From: Brevibacterium linens ATCC 9172
GTDB lineage: Bacteria; Actinomycetota; Actinomycetes; Actinomycetales; Brevibacteriaceae
Assembly (NCBI RefSeq): GCF_900169165.1
Contig: NZ_FXYY01000001.1
Coordinates: 1 to 64,000, forward strand
Length of the DNA: 64,000 bases
Direction: 5' to 3'
A program made the position numbers and the translations under genes. Shown piece after piece: positions 11,093 to 19,992 of the stretch (position 1 is its first letter; every line of letters begins with the position of its first letter). The notes under the pieces were generated by a model that was not told the DNA's origin, made no database searches, and saw nothing but the letters and a program-made list of their open reading frames with translations.

Positions 11093-12796
11093 ATGATCTC
11101 CGAACTGCGCATCTCCCACCTCGGCGTCATCGCCGAGGCCGCCGTCGAACTCGACACCGGCTTCACCGTCGTCACCGGTGAGACCGGTGCGGGCAAGACC
11201 ATGTTCGTCTCTGCTCTGTCCCTGCTCATGGGCCGCAAGGTCGGCTCCGGAGTCGTGCGCAAAGGCGCGGAGAAGGCCGAGGTCGAAGGCATCTTCACCG
11301 GAGTTGCCGAACCCGTGCGCGAGCGCATCGAGGAAGCCGGCGGCAGCGCCGACGACGAGGCGATCATCTCCCGCACCGTGGCGCTGAAAGGCCGCGCCCG
11401 GGCGACGGCCGGCGGACGGACCGTGCCGATCTCCGTGCTCACCGACATCTCCTCGGACCTCATCACCCTCCACGGCCAGTCCGAACAGCTGCGCCTCAAG
11501 GGCGCCGCCCAACAGCGGCAGCTCCTCGACGCCGCCGGTGGTACAGCTCTGGCCGAGGTGGCCGAGCGTTACCGTGCCGCCTTCGAGACCTGGCGCGAGA
11601 CCGAAGCCCGCGTCAGCCGCATCAAGGACTCCACGGCCGCCCGCCGCGAACGCATCCTGTGGCTGCGCGGCTGCCTCGAGGCCATCGACAAGGTCCGCCC
11701 CGAACCCGGCGAAGACGAGACCCTGGCCGCACAGTCGGCGAAGCTCGGCGCCGCCGCCGAGATCACCCGCGCCGTCGGCGCCGCCCACGACCTGCTGCTC
11801 GGTTCGGAGATCGACGATGCCGGAGCCGCCGTCGACCTCGTCCACCAGGCCATCAGCGCGATCACCGATGTCGAAGGCTCCGACAAGGACCTCGTCACCA
11901 TCCGCGAAGCCCTCGGCGACGCCGTGCTGCGGCTGTCCGACTCCGCCGCGGAACTGTCGAACTACCTCTCCGGATTCGACGAACTCGGCGAGACCTCCCT
12001 GGAGGAGACCGAGGCCAGGCGCGCGGAACTCGGGACTCTGGCCCCCTATGGTCAGGACGTCGCCGAAGTCCTCGACTTCGAAACCCGATCGGCCGCGGAA
12101 CTCGCCGAACTCGAAGCCGAGGACCGTGACCTCGACGGACTCGACGCCGAACTCGATCAGGCCCGCGAGACCATGGAGGCGGCCGCCTCGGCGCTCACCG
12201 AGATCCGCAAGTCCACCGCAGACGAATTCTCCGCCGCCGTCAGCGAGGAACTCGCCGCCCTGTCGATGCCGAAAGCATCGGTGGCCTTCGAGATCTCCGA
12301 ACGCGAACCCACCACCCACGGGGCCGACGAGGTCCGACTGACCTTCGCCGCCCACGAATCCTCCCTCCCCGACGACATCGCGAAGATCGCCAGCGGCGGT
12401 GAGCTCTCCCGCGTCATGCTCGCCATCGAAGTCGTCCGCGCCGCCAGCGAATCCATCCCCACCTACGTCTTCGACGAAGTCGACGCCGGAGTCGGCGGCA
12501 AGGCGGCCGTGGAGATCGGACGCCGCCTGGCCAAGCTCGCCCGCAATGCCCAGGTCATCGTCGTCACCCACCTGCCGCAGGTCGCAGCGTGGGCCGACAC
12601 CCATGTGACCATCGTCAAGGACGACGAGGCCGAGACCGTGCGTTCGGGTGTGGCGGAACTGACCGATTCCGAACGCGTCGTCGAGCTCTCCCGCATGCTG
12701 GCAGGCATGGACGACTCCGCCTCGGCGAAGGCCCACGCGGCCGAACTGCTCGACAATGCACGGCAGGTCAAGGAGGCCGGCGTTGGCAGCAGATGA
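11093..12796 (+). CDS. recN: DNA repair protein RecN
   Basis: An SMC-like ATPase acting in double-strand break repair. The 567-residue protein has the Walker A motif GETGAGKT at 29–36, the LHGQSEQLRL region near 125, two helical coiled-coil arms, the signature SGGELSRVMLA and the Walker B FDEVDAGVGG near 460. This is the normal length for RecN. The ATG follows the nadK stop with no gap, so coupled translation is likely. No LexA/SOS box was recognised in front of it, as expected for an internal operon gene. Confidence 0.94.
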   Translation: MISELRISHLGVIAEAAVELDTGFTVVTGETGAGKTMFVSALSLLMGRKVGSGVVRKGAEKAEVEGIFTGVAEPVRERIEEAGGSADDEAIISRTVALKGRARATAGGRTVPISVLTDISSDLITLHGQSEQLRLKGAAQQRQLLDAAGGTALAEVAERYRAAFETWRETEARVSRIKDSTAARRERILWLRGCLEAIDKVRPEPGEDETLAAQSAKLGAAAEITRAVGAAHDLLLGSEIDDAGAAVDLVHQAISAITDVEGSDKDLVTIREALGDAVLRLSDSAAELSNYLSGFDELGETSLEETEARRAELGTLAPYGQDVAEVLDFETRSAAELAELEAEDRDLDGLDAELDQARETMEAAASALTEIRKSTADEFSAAVSEELAALSMPKASVAFEISEREPTTHGADEVRLTFAAHESSLPDDIAKIASGGELSRVMLAIEVVRAASESIPTYVFDEVDAGVGGKAAVEIGRRLAKLARNAQVIVVTHLPQVAAWADTHVTIVKDDEAETVRSGVAELTDSERVVELSRMLAGMDDSASAKAHAAELLDNARQVKEAGVGSR

Positions 12797-12811
12797 GAGA
12801 ATGAGCGGATC

Positions 12812-14047
12812 ATGAAAGTGCGCAGACACCGTGAGAACCTCCCCGCACCGACCCGGTCCGGGCCCGCCCCTGCCCGTCTGGACCGACGCACAAAGGATCT
12901 GACGAAGCGCCTGCAGGCCGGCGACATCGCCGTCATCAAACACTCCGACATCGACCGCATCTCCGCCGAAGCCCTCGTCGCGTGCCGGCCGGCAGCGGTG
13001 ATCAACGCCGACAAATCGATCTCCGGCCGCTACCCGAACCTGGGACCGGGCATCATCGTCGACGCCGGCATTCCCCTCATCGACGCCGCCGGAGCCGAGA
13101 TCTTCGACACGGTCGACGAGAACGCCGAGATCTCCATCGACGGTGCCACCGTCTACGCGGGTGAGACCGAGGTGGCCACGGGCGTCCTGCAGACGGCCGA
13201 GACGATCGCCGAGGACATGCACGCCGCCGAGGCGGGAATGAACTCCGTGCTCGTGGACTTCATCGACAACACGGTCGAATACATCCGCAAGGACTCCGAC
13301 CTGCTCTCGGCCGAACTCGTCGTGCCCGAGGTGAAGACGACGTTCACCGACCGGCATGTGCTCATCGTCGTCCGCGGATACCACTACAAGGAGGATCTGG
13401 CGATGCTGGCCTCCTATATCCGCGAATACCGGCCGCTGCTCATCGGCGTCGACGGCGGAGCCGACGCCATCATCGAAGCCGGCCACCGGCCGAACATGAT
13501 CGTCGGCGACATGGACTCCGTGTCCGACACCGCCCTGACCTCGGGCGCCGAGATCGTCGTCCACGCCTACCGTGACGGCACGGCACCGGGCACCGAACGC
13601 GTCGACGCCCTCGGAGTCGACTGCGTGGCCTTCGCGGCCTCGGGCACGAGCGAAGACATCGCCATGCTCCTCGCCGATGACAAAGGGGCCGAACTCATCG
13701 TCGCCGTCGGCACCCACGACACCGTCATGGAGTTCCTCGACAAGGGCCGCAAGGGCATGGCCTCGACCTTCATCACCCGCCTGCGCGTGGGATCGAAGCT
13801 CATCGACGCCAAGGGCGTGTCCCTGCTCTATCGGCAGCGCATCTCCAGCCTGCAGCTGGCCGTGCTCGTCGTCGCCGGGCTCGTCGCCCTCGGAGTGGCG
13901 ATGACCGCGACCTCGGCCGGGCAGACCTTCCTCGGCCTCATCGGCGCCCAACTCGACGGCCTCTTCGGCTGGATCGGCTCCCTCTTCGGCGGCGACCCCG
14001 CAGCATCAACCGACTCCGTCGGCCTCATCCAAGGAATAGACCCGTGA
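12812..14047 (+). CDS. steA: Cytokinesis-associated protein SteA
   Basis: A 411-residue protein related to mycobacterial Rv1697 and corynebacterial SteA. It has a thiamin-pyrophosphokinase-like fold region (GVDGGADAIIEAGHRPNMIVGDMDSVSD, about residues 214–241) and one hydrophobic segment at about 340–370 that anchors the C-terminus. In Corynebacterium, SteA and SteB act together to localise peptidoglycan hydrolysis at the septum. Here the stop overlaps the GTG of steB by 4 nt, in line with a complex. The TPPK fold is not expected to synthesise thiamin pyrophosphate. Confidence 0.87.
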   Translation: MKVRRHRENLPAPTRSGPAPARLDRRTKDLTKRLQAGDIAVIKHSDIDRISAEALVACRPAAVINADKSISGRYPNLGPGIIVDAGIPLIDAAGAEIFDTVDENAEISIDGATVYAGETEVATGVLQTAETIAEDMHAAEAGMNSVLVDFIDNTVEYIRKDSDLLSAELVVPEVKTTFTDRHVLIVVRGYHYKEDLAMLASYIREYRPLLIGVDGGADAIIEAGHRPNMIVGDMDSVSDTALTSGAEIVVHAYRDGTAPGTERVDALGVDCVAFAASGTSEDIAMLLADDKGAELIVAVGTHDTVMEFLDKGRKGMASTFITRLRVGSKLIDAKGVSLLYRQRISSLQLAVLVVAGLVALGVAMTATSAGQTFLGLIGAQLDGLFGWIGSLFGGDPAASTDSVGLIQGIDP

Positions 14048-15036
14048 TTGATTTCCGCTACCACCTCGTCTCCCTCGTCTCGGTGTTCCTGGCGCTGGCC
14101 GTCGGCATCGTCCTCGGCGCGGGACCGCTGAAGGAACCGATCGGGGAGTCCCTGCAGAGCCAGGTCGACGCCCTGCGCACCGACCGCGACAACCTGCGTT
14201 CGGACCTCGACGCGGCCAAGGGCAATATCGACAAGCAGAACGAGTTCGTCACGGCCGCGGCCCCGGAACTCATCGGCGGCATCCTCGACGGGCGGGAAGT
14301 GAGCATCATCGCCGCCCCCGACGCGGACTCCGAACAGGTCGAAGAGGTCAGCAACCGGGTCAAGGAAGCCGACGGCACCATCGCCGGTGACGTCTCGTTC
14401 GTGCCGAACACGCTCAGCCTCGAAGACTCCGCTGCGTTCCTCGAGACGCTGCGGACCCTCGTGCCCAGCCTGCCGAAGGACGATTCGACCGCGATCCGCG
14501 CCGCCCTCGTCATCGCCCTGACCGGTGATGCCTCGATGCTCGAGGACGAGGACAACCAGGCGGATGCGGGGAAGCAGGCGGCGAAGCTCTACGACGCCTT
14601 CGTCGAAGCCGACCGACTGCGCACCGACACGGACCACAAGACGACCTCGCTGTTCATCGTCATCGACGATGAGAACTCGACCCTGGCCGAGGACACCGAG
14701 CCCAGCCCGCAGAACTCCGATGACAAGGGCACCCGCACCCTCGTCACCGACTTCATCACCGCACTCACCGCCGAAGCCACCTCGGTGGTCGTCGCCGGCG
14801 ACGCCGGATCGGCACAGAACGGACTCGTCAACGTGCTGCGGACGGAGAAGTCCCGCGCCAGCACGGTCGACGGACTCGGCCTCGGCGCCGGCCCCGTCAT
14901 CACCGTCCGGGCCCTGGCCTCCGGAGAGGCCGGAAGCCACGGACACTTCGGATTCGCCGAGGACGCCGAAGGCATCCTGCCGGCCAAGACCGAAGAGACG
15001 TCGTCGAAGGACACGCAGAAGGGAGACGAGGAATGA
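14044..15036 (+). CDS. steB: SteB/MctB family membrane protein
   Basis: A 330-residue protein that opens with the family hallmark MIDFRYHLVSLVSVFLALAVG, a single N-terminal membrane segment, followed by a coiled-coil stretch (residues about 35–65) and an extracytoplasmic domain. In Mycobacterium this protein (Rv1698) was described as the copper-related channel MctB; in Corynebacterium as SteB, partner of SteA. Direct overlap with steA favours the cytokinesis role here. The C-terminus is hydrophilic and charged. Its stop overlaps the next start by 4 nt. Confidence 0.85.
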   Translation: MIDFRYHLVSLVSVFLALAVGIVLGAGPLKEPIGESLQSQVDALRTDRDNLRSDLDAAKGNIDKQNEFVTAAAPELIGGILDGREVSIIAAPDADSEQVEEVSNRVKEADGTIAGDVSFVPNTLSLEDSAAFLETLRTLVPSLPKDDSTAIRAALVIALTGDASMLEDEDNQADAGKQAAKLYDAFVEADRLRTDTDHKTTSLFIVIDDENSTLAEDTEPSPQNSDDKGTRTLVTDFITALTAEATSVVVAGDAGSAQNGLVNVLRTEKSRASTVDGLGLGAGPVITVRALASGEAGSHGHFGFAEDAEGILPAKTEETSSKDTQKGDEE

Positions 15037-15899
15037 TCCGCTCCATCGTCAGCACCGCCGTCGCCGGGCTCGCCGGCTTCACCGCGACGAAGGCGTTGCT
15101 CGGATCGCGGCTCCGCACCCACGACTCCGTGGTGCGCACCAACCACGCCGGACACGACGTCTCACTCGCCGAAGGCCCCGCCGTCGCGACGGGACTGCTG
15201 GCCGGCAGCCTGCTCATCGAAGACGCCCGCCAGAAGGCGGCGACCCTGCTGGCCACGGCCGCGGCCGGCGGCCTCGGGGCGGTTGACGACTTCTGCGAAT
15301 CCGGGTCCTCGAAGGGACTGCGCGGGCACCTGTCCGCGCTGGCCCGCGGTCAGATCACGACCGGGACGTTGAAGATCACCGGCATCCCGCTCGCGTCGAT
15401 CGCGGCCGCCGCGATCCTGCGCAGCCGCACCCGCCCGACTGGGATCTTCGGGATCAGCCATAAGGACGACCGGCCCTGGTACGCGGCCGCCGCGGATGTC
15501 ATCGTCACCGGGGGAGTGATCGCCGGATCGGCCAACCTGTTCAACCTCCTCGATCTGCGTCCCGGCCGGGCACTCAAGGTCGGAGCACTCACGCTGGCCT
15601 TCACCGACCACGAACGCCGCGTGTCCTGGGCACCCTCAGGTGCGATCGCCGGAGTCACGGCCGCCGCCTGGCCCGATGACCTGGCCGGTGATGCGATGCT
15701 CGGCGACACCGGAGCCAATGCCCTGGGCGCGGCGATCGGCGTGGTCCTCGCCGAAACCGCCACACCGGCGCAGCGACGCCTCATCCTTGCCGCCCTGGCC
15801 GGGCTCACCCTGGCCAGTGAGAAAGTGTCCTTCACCTCCGTCATCGAATCGACCCCGGGTCTGCGGGAGATCGACTCGTTCGGCCGCGAGGTTCAGTGA
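15033..15899 (+). CDS. MraY/WecA-like (PNPT) membrane protein
   Basis: A 288-residue, very hydrophobic protein. Short motifs point to the polyprenyl-phosphate N-acetylhexosamine-1-phosphate transferase superfamily: an N-terminal RTNHAGHDVSLAEGPA, GAVDDF near residue 87, NLFNLLDLRPGRALK near 168 and GDTGANALGA near 228. It is shorter than MraY (about 360), so several membrane helices are missing or reduced. It lies between steB and murJ with 4-nt overlaps on both sides. Homologues sit in this place in other actinobacteria. A role in lipid-linked sugar or cell-envelope synthesis is likely; the substrate is unknown. Confidence 0.72.
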   Translation: MIRSIVSTAVAGLAGFTATKALLGSRLRTHDSVVRTNHAGHDVSLAEGPAVATGLLAGSLLIEDARQKAATLLATAAAGGLGAVDDFCESGSSKGLRGHLSALARGQITTGTLKITGIPLASIAAAAILRSRTRPTGIFGISHKDDRPWYAAAADVIVTGGVIAGSANLFNLLDLRPGRALKVGALTLAFTDHERRVSWAPSGAIAGVTAAAWPDDLAGDAMLGDTGANALGAAIGVVLAETATPAQRRLILAALAGLTLASEKVSFTSVIESTPGLREIDSFGREVQ

Positions 15900-17677
15900 A
15901 CAAGCTCGTTCGAGTCCTCGCCGCCACGGCGCTGCTCGTATCGATCATCACCCTGCTGACCCGACTGGTCGGCTTCCTACGCTGGCTGGTGTTCTCGGCG
16001 ACCGTCGGCGCCGGCACCGTCGGCACCGCTTACCAGAGCGCGAACCAGGTCCCGAACATCCTCTTCGAGGTCGTCGCCGGCGGCGCCCTGGCCGGAGCGG
16101 TCATTCCGCTGCTCGCCGTCCCCCTGGCCAGATCGGACCGAGAGACCGCCGGTCGCATCGCCTCGGGGCTGCTGACCTGGGCGGTCAGCGTGACCCTGCC
16201 GCTGTCGATCCTGCTGGCCGTCTTCGCCCCGCAGATCGCGAGGATCCTCGTCGATGAGCAGACGAGCGCCGCGGGAGTGCAGGCGACCGTGGAGCTGCTG
16301 CTCATGTTCTCCCCGCAGCTCGTCCTCTACGGAATCGGCGCCGTGCTCACCGGAGTCCTGCAGGCCCACCGCAAGTTCCTGTGGCCGGCATTCGCCCCGT
16401 TGCTGTCCAGCCTCGTCGTCATCGGCAGCTATATCGCCTACAGCGTCGTGGGCGGCAGCGACGACACCTGGCAGTCCCACCTCGGCTGGCTCGGCTGGGG
16501 CACCACCGGCGGCGTCGCCGCCCTCGCCCTGCCGCTGGCACTGCCGATGGCCTCGACCGGGCTGAAGCTGCGCCCCACCTTCTCCTTCCCACCCGGCGTC
16601 GCCCACCGTGCGCTGCGCCTGGCCGGAGCCGGAATGTCCGCCCTGCTCGCCCAGCAGGCCGCGGTGCTCGCGACCCTGAGCCTGGCGAACCATTCGGGCG
16701 GGGACGGCACGCTCGTGCTCTTCAGCTACATCAACGCCGTCTACCTCCTGCCCTACGCCGTGCTCGCCGTGACCGTGGCGACCGTGATCTTCCCGACCCT
16801 GTCGACCTGGGTGGGACGATCCACCGACCCCGAGGCGTCCGCTGAGCGACGTGGACAGGCCGGGGTGCGTCTGCGCTCGGTGACCTCGACGACGACGGCT
16901 CTCATCATCGCCATCGGCGGACTCGGCGCCGTCATCCTGCTCTCGGCGGCAGGGCCGCTGCAGACCTTCTTCATCGCCATCGACGCCGAAAGCGAATCCG
17001 CCGCCCCCTTCGACTCGATGGCCACGGCGATCATGGTCATGGCCTTGGCCGTGCCGGGCTGGTCCTTCGTCGCCTGGGGCACTCGCGTCTTCTACGCCCT
17101 CGAACGCTCCCGCCACTCGGCCGCCGCCACGACGACGGGGTGGATCCTCGTCATCGTCGGCATGTGTGGCGCCATCCTGGTCGCGGGTGCGAACGGGAAC
17201 CCCGGGCTGACCCTCATCTGCATCTGCAGCGGCTATGTGCTGGGCATGACCGTGGCCGGAGCGTTCCTTCTCGTGAACATGCGCCGCGTCCTCGGTCCCA
17301 CCGGACTCGCCTTCGTCGGGCGGCGGTCGCTGCTCGCGCTCGGGGCCGCCGTCGTCGCCGGCACCGCCGGAGTCGTGACCTCGCAGTGGCTCGGGGGACT
17401 CTTCGACAACTCCGCGAGCTCGGCCGTCATCGCGGGAATCATCGCCGCCCTCCTCGGCTGCGTGGTCTTCGGACTCATCGTGCTCGTCATCGACCGCGGA
17501 TTCCTCGGCGAAGTCCGCCGTCTGCTGGCCGACCGCAATCGGGCCGGCGTCAACGACGAGACGACCGCGCACGCGACCGGTACGCTCACCACCGACCACG
17601 GACTCAGCAGCAGCGACCATGGATCCAGCCGCAGTGACTGTGGACCCCACGACACCGACAGGGAGGAAGACTCATGA
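15896..17677 (+). CDS. murJ: Lipid II flippase MurJ
   Basis: A 593-residue polytopic membrane protein of the MOP superfamily (MviN/MurJ) that translocates lipid II across the membrane. About 14 hydrophobic segments span residues 5–545. The typical N-terminal features are present: LTRLVGFLRWLVFSATVG, and YQSANQVPNILFEVVAGGALAGAVIPL-type sequence near residues 43–69. The last 50 residues are hydrophilic, Ser/Thr/Asp/His-rich, unlike MurJ of enterobacteria. The gene overlaps its neighbours by 4 nt on both sides and sits with an MraY-like protein and two glycosyltransferases. Confidence 0.9.
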   Translation: MNKLVRVLAATALLVSIITLLTRLVGFLRWLVFSATVGAGTVGTAYQSANQVPNILFEVVAGGALAGAVIPLLAVPLARSDRETAGRIASGLLTWAVSVTLPLSILLAVFAPQIARILVDEQTSAAGVQATVELLLMFSPQLVLYGIGAVLTGVLQAHRKFLWPAFAPLLSSLVVIGSYIAYSVVGGSDDTWQSHLGWLGWGTTGGVAALALPLALPMASTGLKLRPTFSFPPGVAHRALRLAGAGMSALLAQQAAVLATLSLANHSGGDGTLVLFSYINAVYLLPYAVLAVTVATVIFPTLSTWVGRSTDPEASAERRGQAGVRLRSVTSTTTALIIAIGGLGAVILLSAAGPLQTFFIAIDAESESAAPFDSMATAIMVMALAVPGWSFVAWGTRVFYALERSRHSAAATTTGWILVIVGMCGAILVAGANGNPGLTLICICSGYVLGMTVAGAFLLVNMRRVLGPTGLAFVGRRSLLALGAAVVAGTAGVVTSQWLGGLFDNSASSAVIAGIIAALLGCVVFGLIVLVIDRGFLGEVRRLLADRNRAGVNDETTAHATGTLTTDHGLSSSDHGSSRSDCGPHDTDREEDS

Positions 17678-18822
17678 GGATCGTCTTCGCCATCGGCACC
17701 TCGACCGGGGGAGTCGGCACCCATGTGCACGCACTCGCCCGTGACCTCGCCGCCGCCGGCCACGAGATCGGCGTCATCGGACCGGCCGCCACCGACGAGC
17801 ACTTCGGCTTCTCCCTGCTGCCCGGAGTCCGGTTCGGCGTCCTCGAACTCGGCACCGGAATCGGCGCCTCCGACGCCGCCCTCGTCCGCCGGCAGCGCAC
17901 ACTCCTGCGCAGCTTCGCCCCGCAGATCGTCCACGCCCACGGCTTCCGGGCCGGGCTCATCACCCTGCTGACCCTGCGCACACTGAAGACCCGCCCGAAG
18001 TTCGTCCTCAGCCTGCACAACCAGGCCAGCGGACAGGGACTGCGCGGTCGGGTCGAAACCCGGGTCGAGACGATGCTCGCCCGCGGAGCCGACCTCGTCC
18101 TCGGCGCCAGCACCGACCTCGTCGACCGTGCCCGCGAACTCGGCGCGCAGACCGCACGCTTCCTCCCGGCCGCCGCTCCCGAGGTGACTCAGGTGTCCGC
18201 CGAGGCGGCCGCCGCCACCCGTGCGGGACTGGCCGAGGAATTCGACTTCGACCCCGGGGCCCTCATCGTCCTCGCCGTCGGTCGCGTCGCCAGACAGAAG
18301 AACTACCCGATGCTCGTGCGTGCACTCGCCCGCCTCGGGGCGGCGGACCGGCAGGGTGAGATCGTCGCCCTCATCGCCGGTGCCGCCGACGATCAGGTGC
18401 TCGCCGACGTCCGCGCTCAGTACGCCGAGGCGGCAGCCGCCTCGGCGATTCCGGCCCTGCATTTCCTCGGACCCCGCGACAACGTCGCCGAACTCGCGGC
18501 CGCAGCGGACATCTACGCGCTCACCAGCGTCTGGGAGGCCCGGGCGCTGGTGCTCCAGGAGGCACTGATGACCGGCAAGGCGATCGTGGCCACCGCCACC
18601 GGCGGCACCGCCGAACTCGTCGGCGACGCGGGGATGCTCATCGATGATGATGACGACGCCGCCTTCGCCGCAGCCGTGGCCGAACTCGCTGTCGATCCCG
18701 CCCGCCGCGCCGAACTCGGGACGAGAGCCCGGGCACGCGGAGCGGAGCTTCCCGCTGAGAGGGAAGTCGCCGAAGAACTCGCAGGTCTTTACACGGAACT
18801 CGTGTCTGCCCAGGTAGGCTAG
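17674..18822 (+). CDS. GT4-like glycosyltransferase
   Basis: A 382-residue GT-B fold glycosyltransferase. Residues 1–20 show the N-terminal GTSTGGVGTHVHALARDLAAAGH, typical of GT4 enzymes. The C-terminal half has VGRVARQKNYPMLVRAL near 204 and the acceptor/donor region SVWEARALVLQEALMTGKAIVATATGG near 286, where the second Glu of the usual EGxPxxxLEA pattern is present (VLQEAL). The substrate cannot be read. It overlaps murJ by 4 nt. A role in an envelope glycan is likely from context. Confidence 0.82.
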   Translation: MRIVFAIGTSTGGVGTHVHALARDLAAAGHEIGVIGPAATDEHFGFSLLPGVRFGVLELGTGIGASDAALVRRQRTLLRSFAPQIVHAHGFRAGLITLLTLRTLKTRPKFVLSLHNQASGQGLRGRVETRVETMLARGADLVLGASTDLVDRARELGAQTARFLPAAAPEVTQVSAEAAAATRAGLAEEFDFDPGALIVLAVGRVARQKNYPMLVRALARLGAADRQGEIVALIAGAADDQVLADVRAQYAEAAAASAIPALHFLGPRDNVAELAAAADIYALTSVWEARALVLQEALMTGKAIVATATGGTAELVGDAGMLIDDDDDAAFAAAVAELAVDPARRAELGTRARARGAELPAEREVAEELAGLYTELVSAQVG

Positions 18823-18855
18823 AACCAGCGTCGAACGAAAGAAGAGGATGAGGAA

Positions 18856-19992
18856 ATGAGCGAATCCGGCGAGGTCAACCCACTGAGCGCAGACACCAGG
18901 ATTCTGCACGTGCTCGCCGACACCACCGGTCCCGTCGTCGAAGTGGCGAAGCTCGCCGTGCTCGGTCACCTCCGGGCCGGTTTCAAGGTCGCCGTCGCCG
19001 CACACCGGTCTCTGCTGGGGACCTTTGGGGTCCCGGAGGAGCTGGCCGGCGAATTCCGCGAGATCGAGCTCACCGCCCGTCGTCGACTCACGACCGCTGA
19101 CCCCGGTTCCGCCTTCACCCTTCACAAGTACTACCAGCACGTCGACATCGTCCACGCACACGGACTGCATGCGGCGACGCTCGCCGGGCTGGCCTTCACC
19201 GGTCTGCCGGCACGACTGCACCCGAAGGTCGTCGCCACCGTCGAATCCTTCGACTCCGCGAACGTCATCGAGAAGACCGGAGCCGAGATCGTCGGCCGCA
19301 CGGCCACCGCGGTCCTCGGCACGACCGAACCCGTCGTCGACTACTACGGCGGCCGCGTTCCGGTCGTCGAACGCGCCGAACTCGTCCACCCGGACATCGA
19401 CGTCGACCTCACCGTGCGCACACCGCGGGCCGAGGTCCGCCGCGAACTCGGGCTGAGCGAAGGCACCTGGATGGTCGCCAGCCCCATCGCGCTGCGTGAC
19501 CACACGGCCCTGGCGACCGTCCTCGACGCCGCCGACCAGATCAACCAGCGCCGCCGCGACCGCAAGGTCGTCTTCGTCCTCACCGGCACCGGCAAGGACC
19601 GCTCGACGATCTCGCGGGAATTCTCCGATCGCGGAGTCCTCGTGGCGCCGGCCGGCGACCTCGTCGATGTGGCCGCCGCCGCTGATGTCGTCATCGCCAG
19701 CGAAACCATGACGGGTCTGTCCCACGAAGACCTCATGCAGCTGTCGAAGCCGGCGGTCTTCATCGGCAGCGAACGCCGCGCCGGCATCTGGGGAGAGGCC
19801 GCGCAGGCCGTTCCCGCCGACGACACGGAAGCGCTGCTGCGTGAGATCAATCATCTTCTCGATGACCCGGCCGGACGCGGAACCTCCGCCGTGGCGGCGA
19901 AGAAGCGGGTCATCGACGTCAGCAACGGGGCGGCGATCTCGGAGACGCTGCTCGATCTGTACGCCGAGGTCGACGCAGTCTCGGATTCATGA
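18856..19992 (+). CDS. Second GT-B-like glycosyltransferase-type protein
   Basis: A 378-residue protein with the overall pattern of a GT-B glycosyltransferase: an N-terminal [40 protein letters not shown] near 97, and a C-terminal domain with [12 protein letters not shown] and [26 protein letters not shown]. The usual EGFP-type motif is replaced by [11 protein letters not shown], so catalysis is uncertain. It has its own ribosome site (GAGGATGAGG) and a TAGGCT -10-like hexamer just upstream in a 33-nt gap. The product is probably cell-envelope related. Confidence 0.65.
   Translation: MSESGEVNPLSADTRILHVLADTTGPVVEVAKLAVLGHLRAGFKVAVAAHRSLLGTFGVPEELAGEFREIELTARRRLTTADPGSAFTLHKYYQHVDIVHAHGLHAATLAGLAFTGLPARLHPKVVATVESFDSANVIEKTGAEIVGRTATAVLGTTEPVVDYYGGRVPVVERAELVHPDIDVDLTVRTPRAEVRRELGLSEGTWMVASPIALRDHTALATVLDAADQINQRRRDRKVVFVLTGTGKDRSTISREFSDRGVLVAPAGDLVDVAAAADVVIASETMTGLSHEDLMQLSKPAVFIGSERRAGIWGEAAQAVPADDTEALLREINHLLDDPAGRGTSAVAAKKRVIDVSNGAAISETLLDLYAEVDAVSDS

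Noticed and set aside
10394..13951. Very long open frame on the minus strand opposite nadK–recN–steA
   Set aside because: It mirrors three well-recognised plus-strand genes. Its composition (Gly/Asp/Arg/Val-rich) is what antisense of high-GC genes produces, and no family resemblance was seen.
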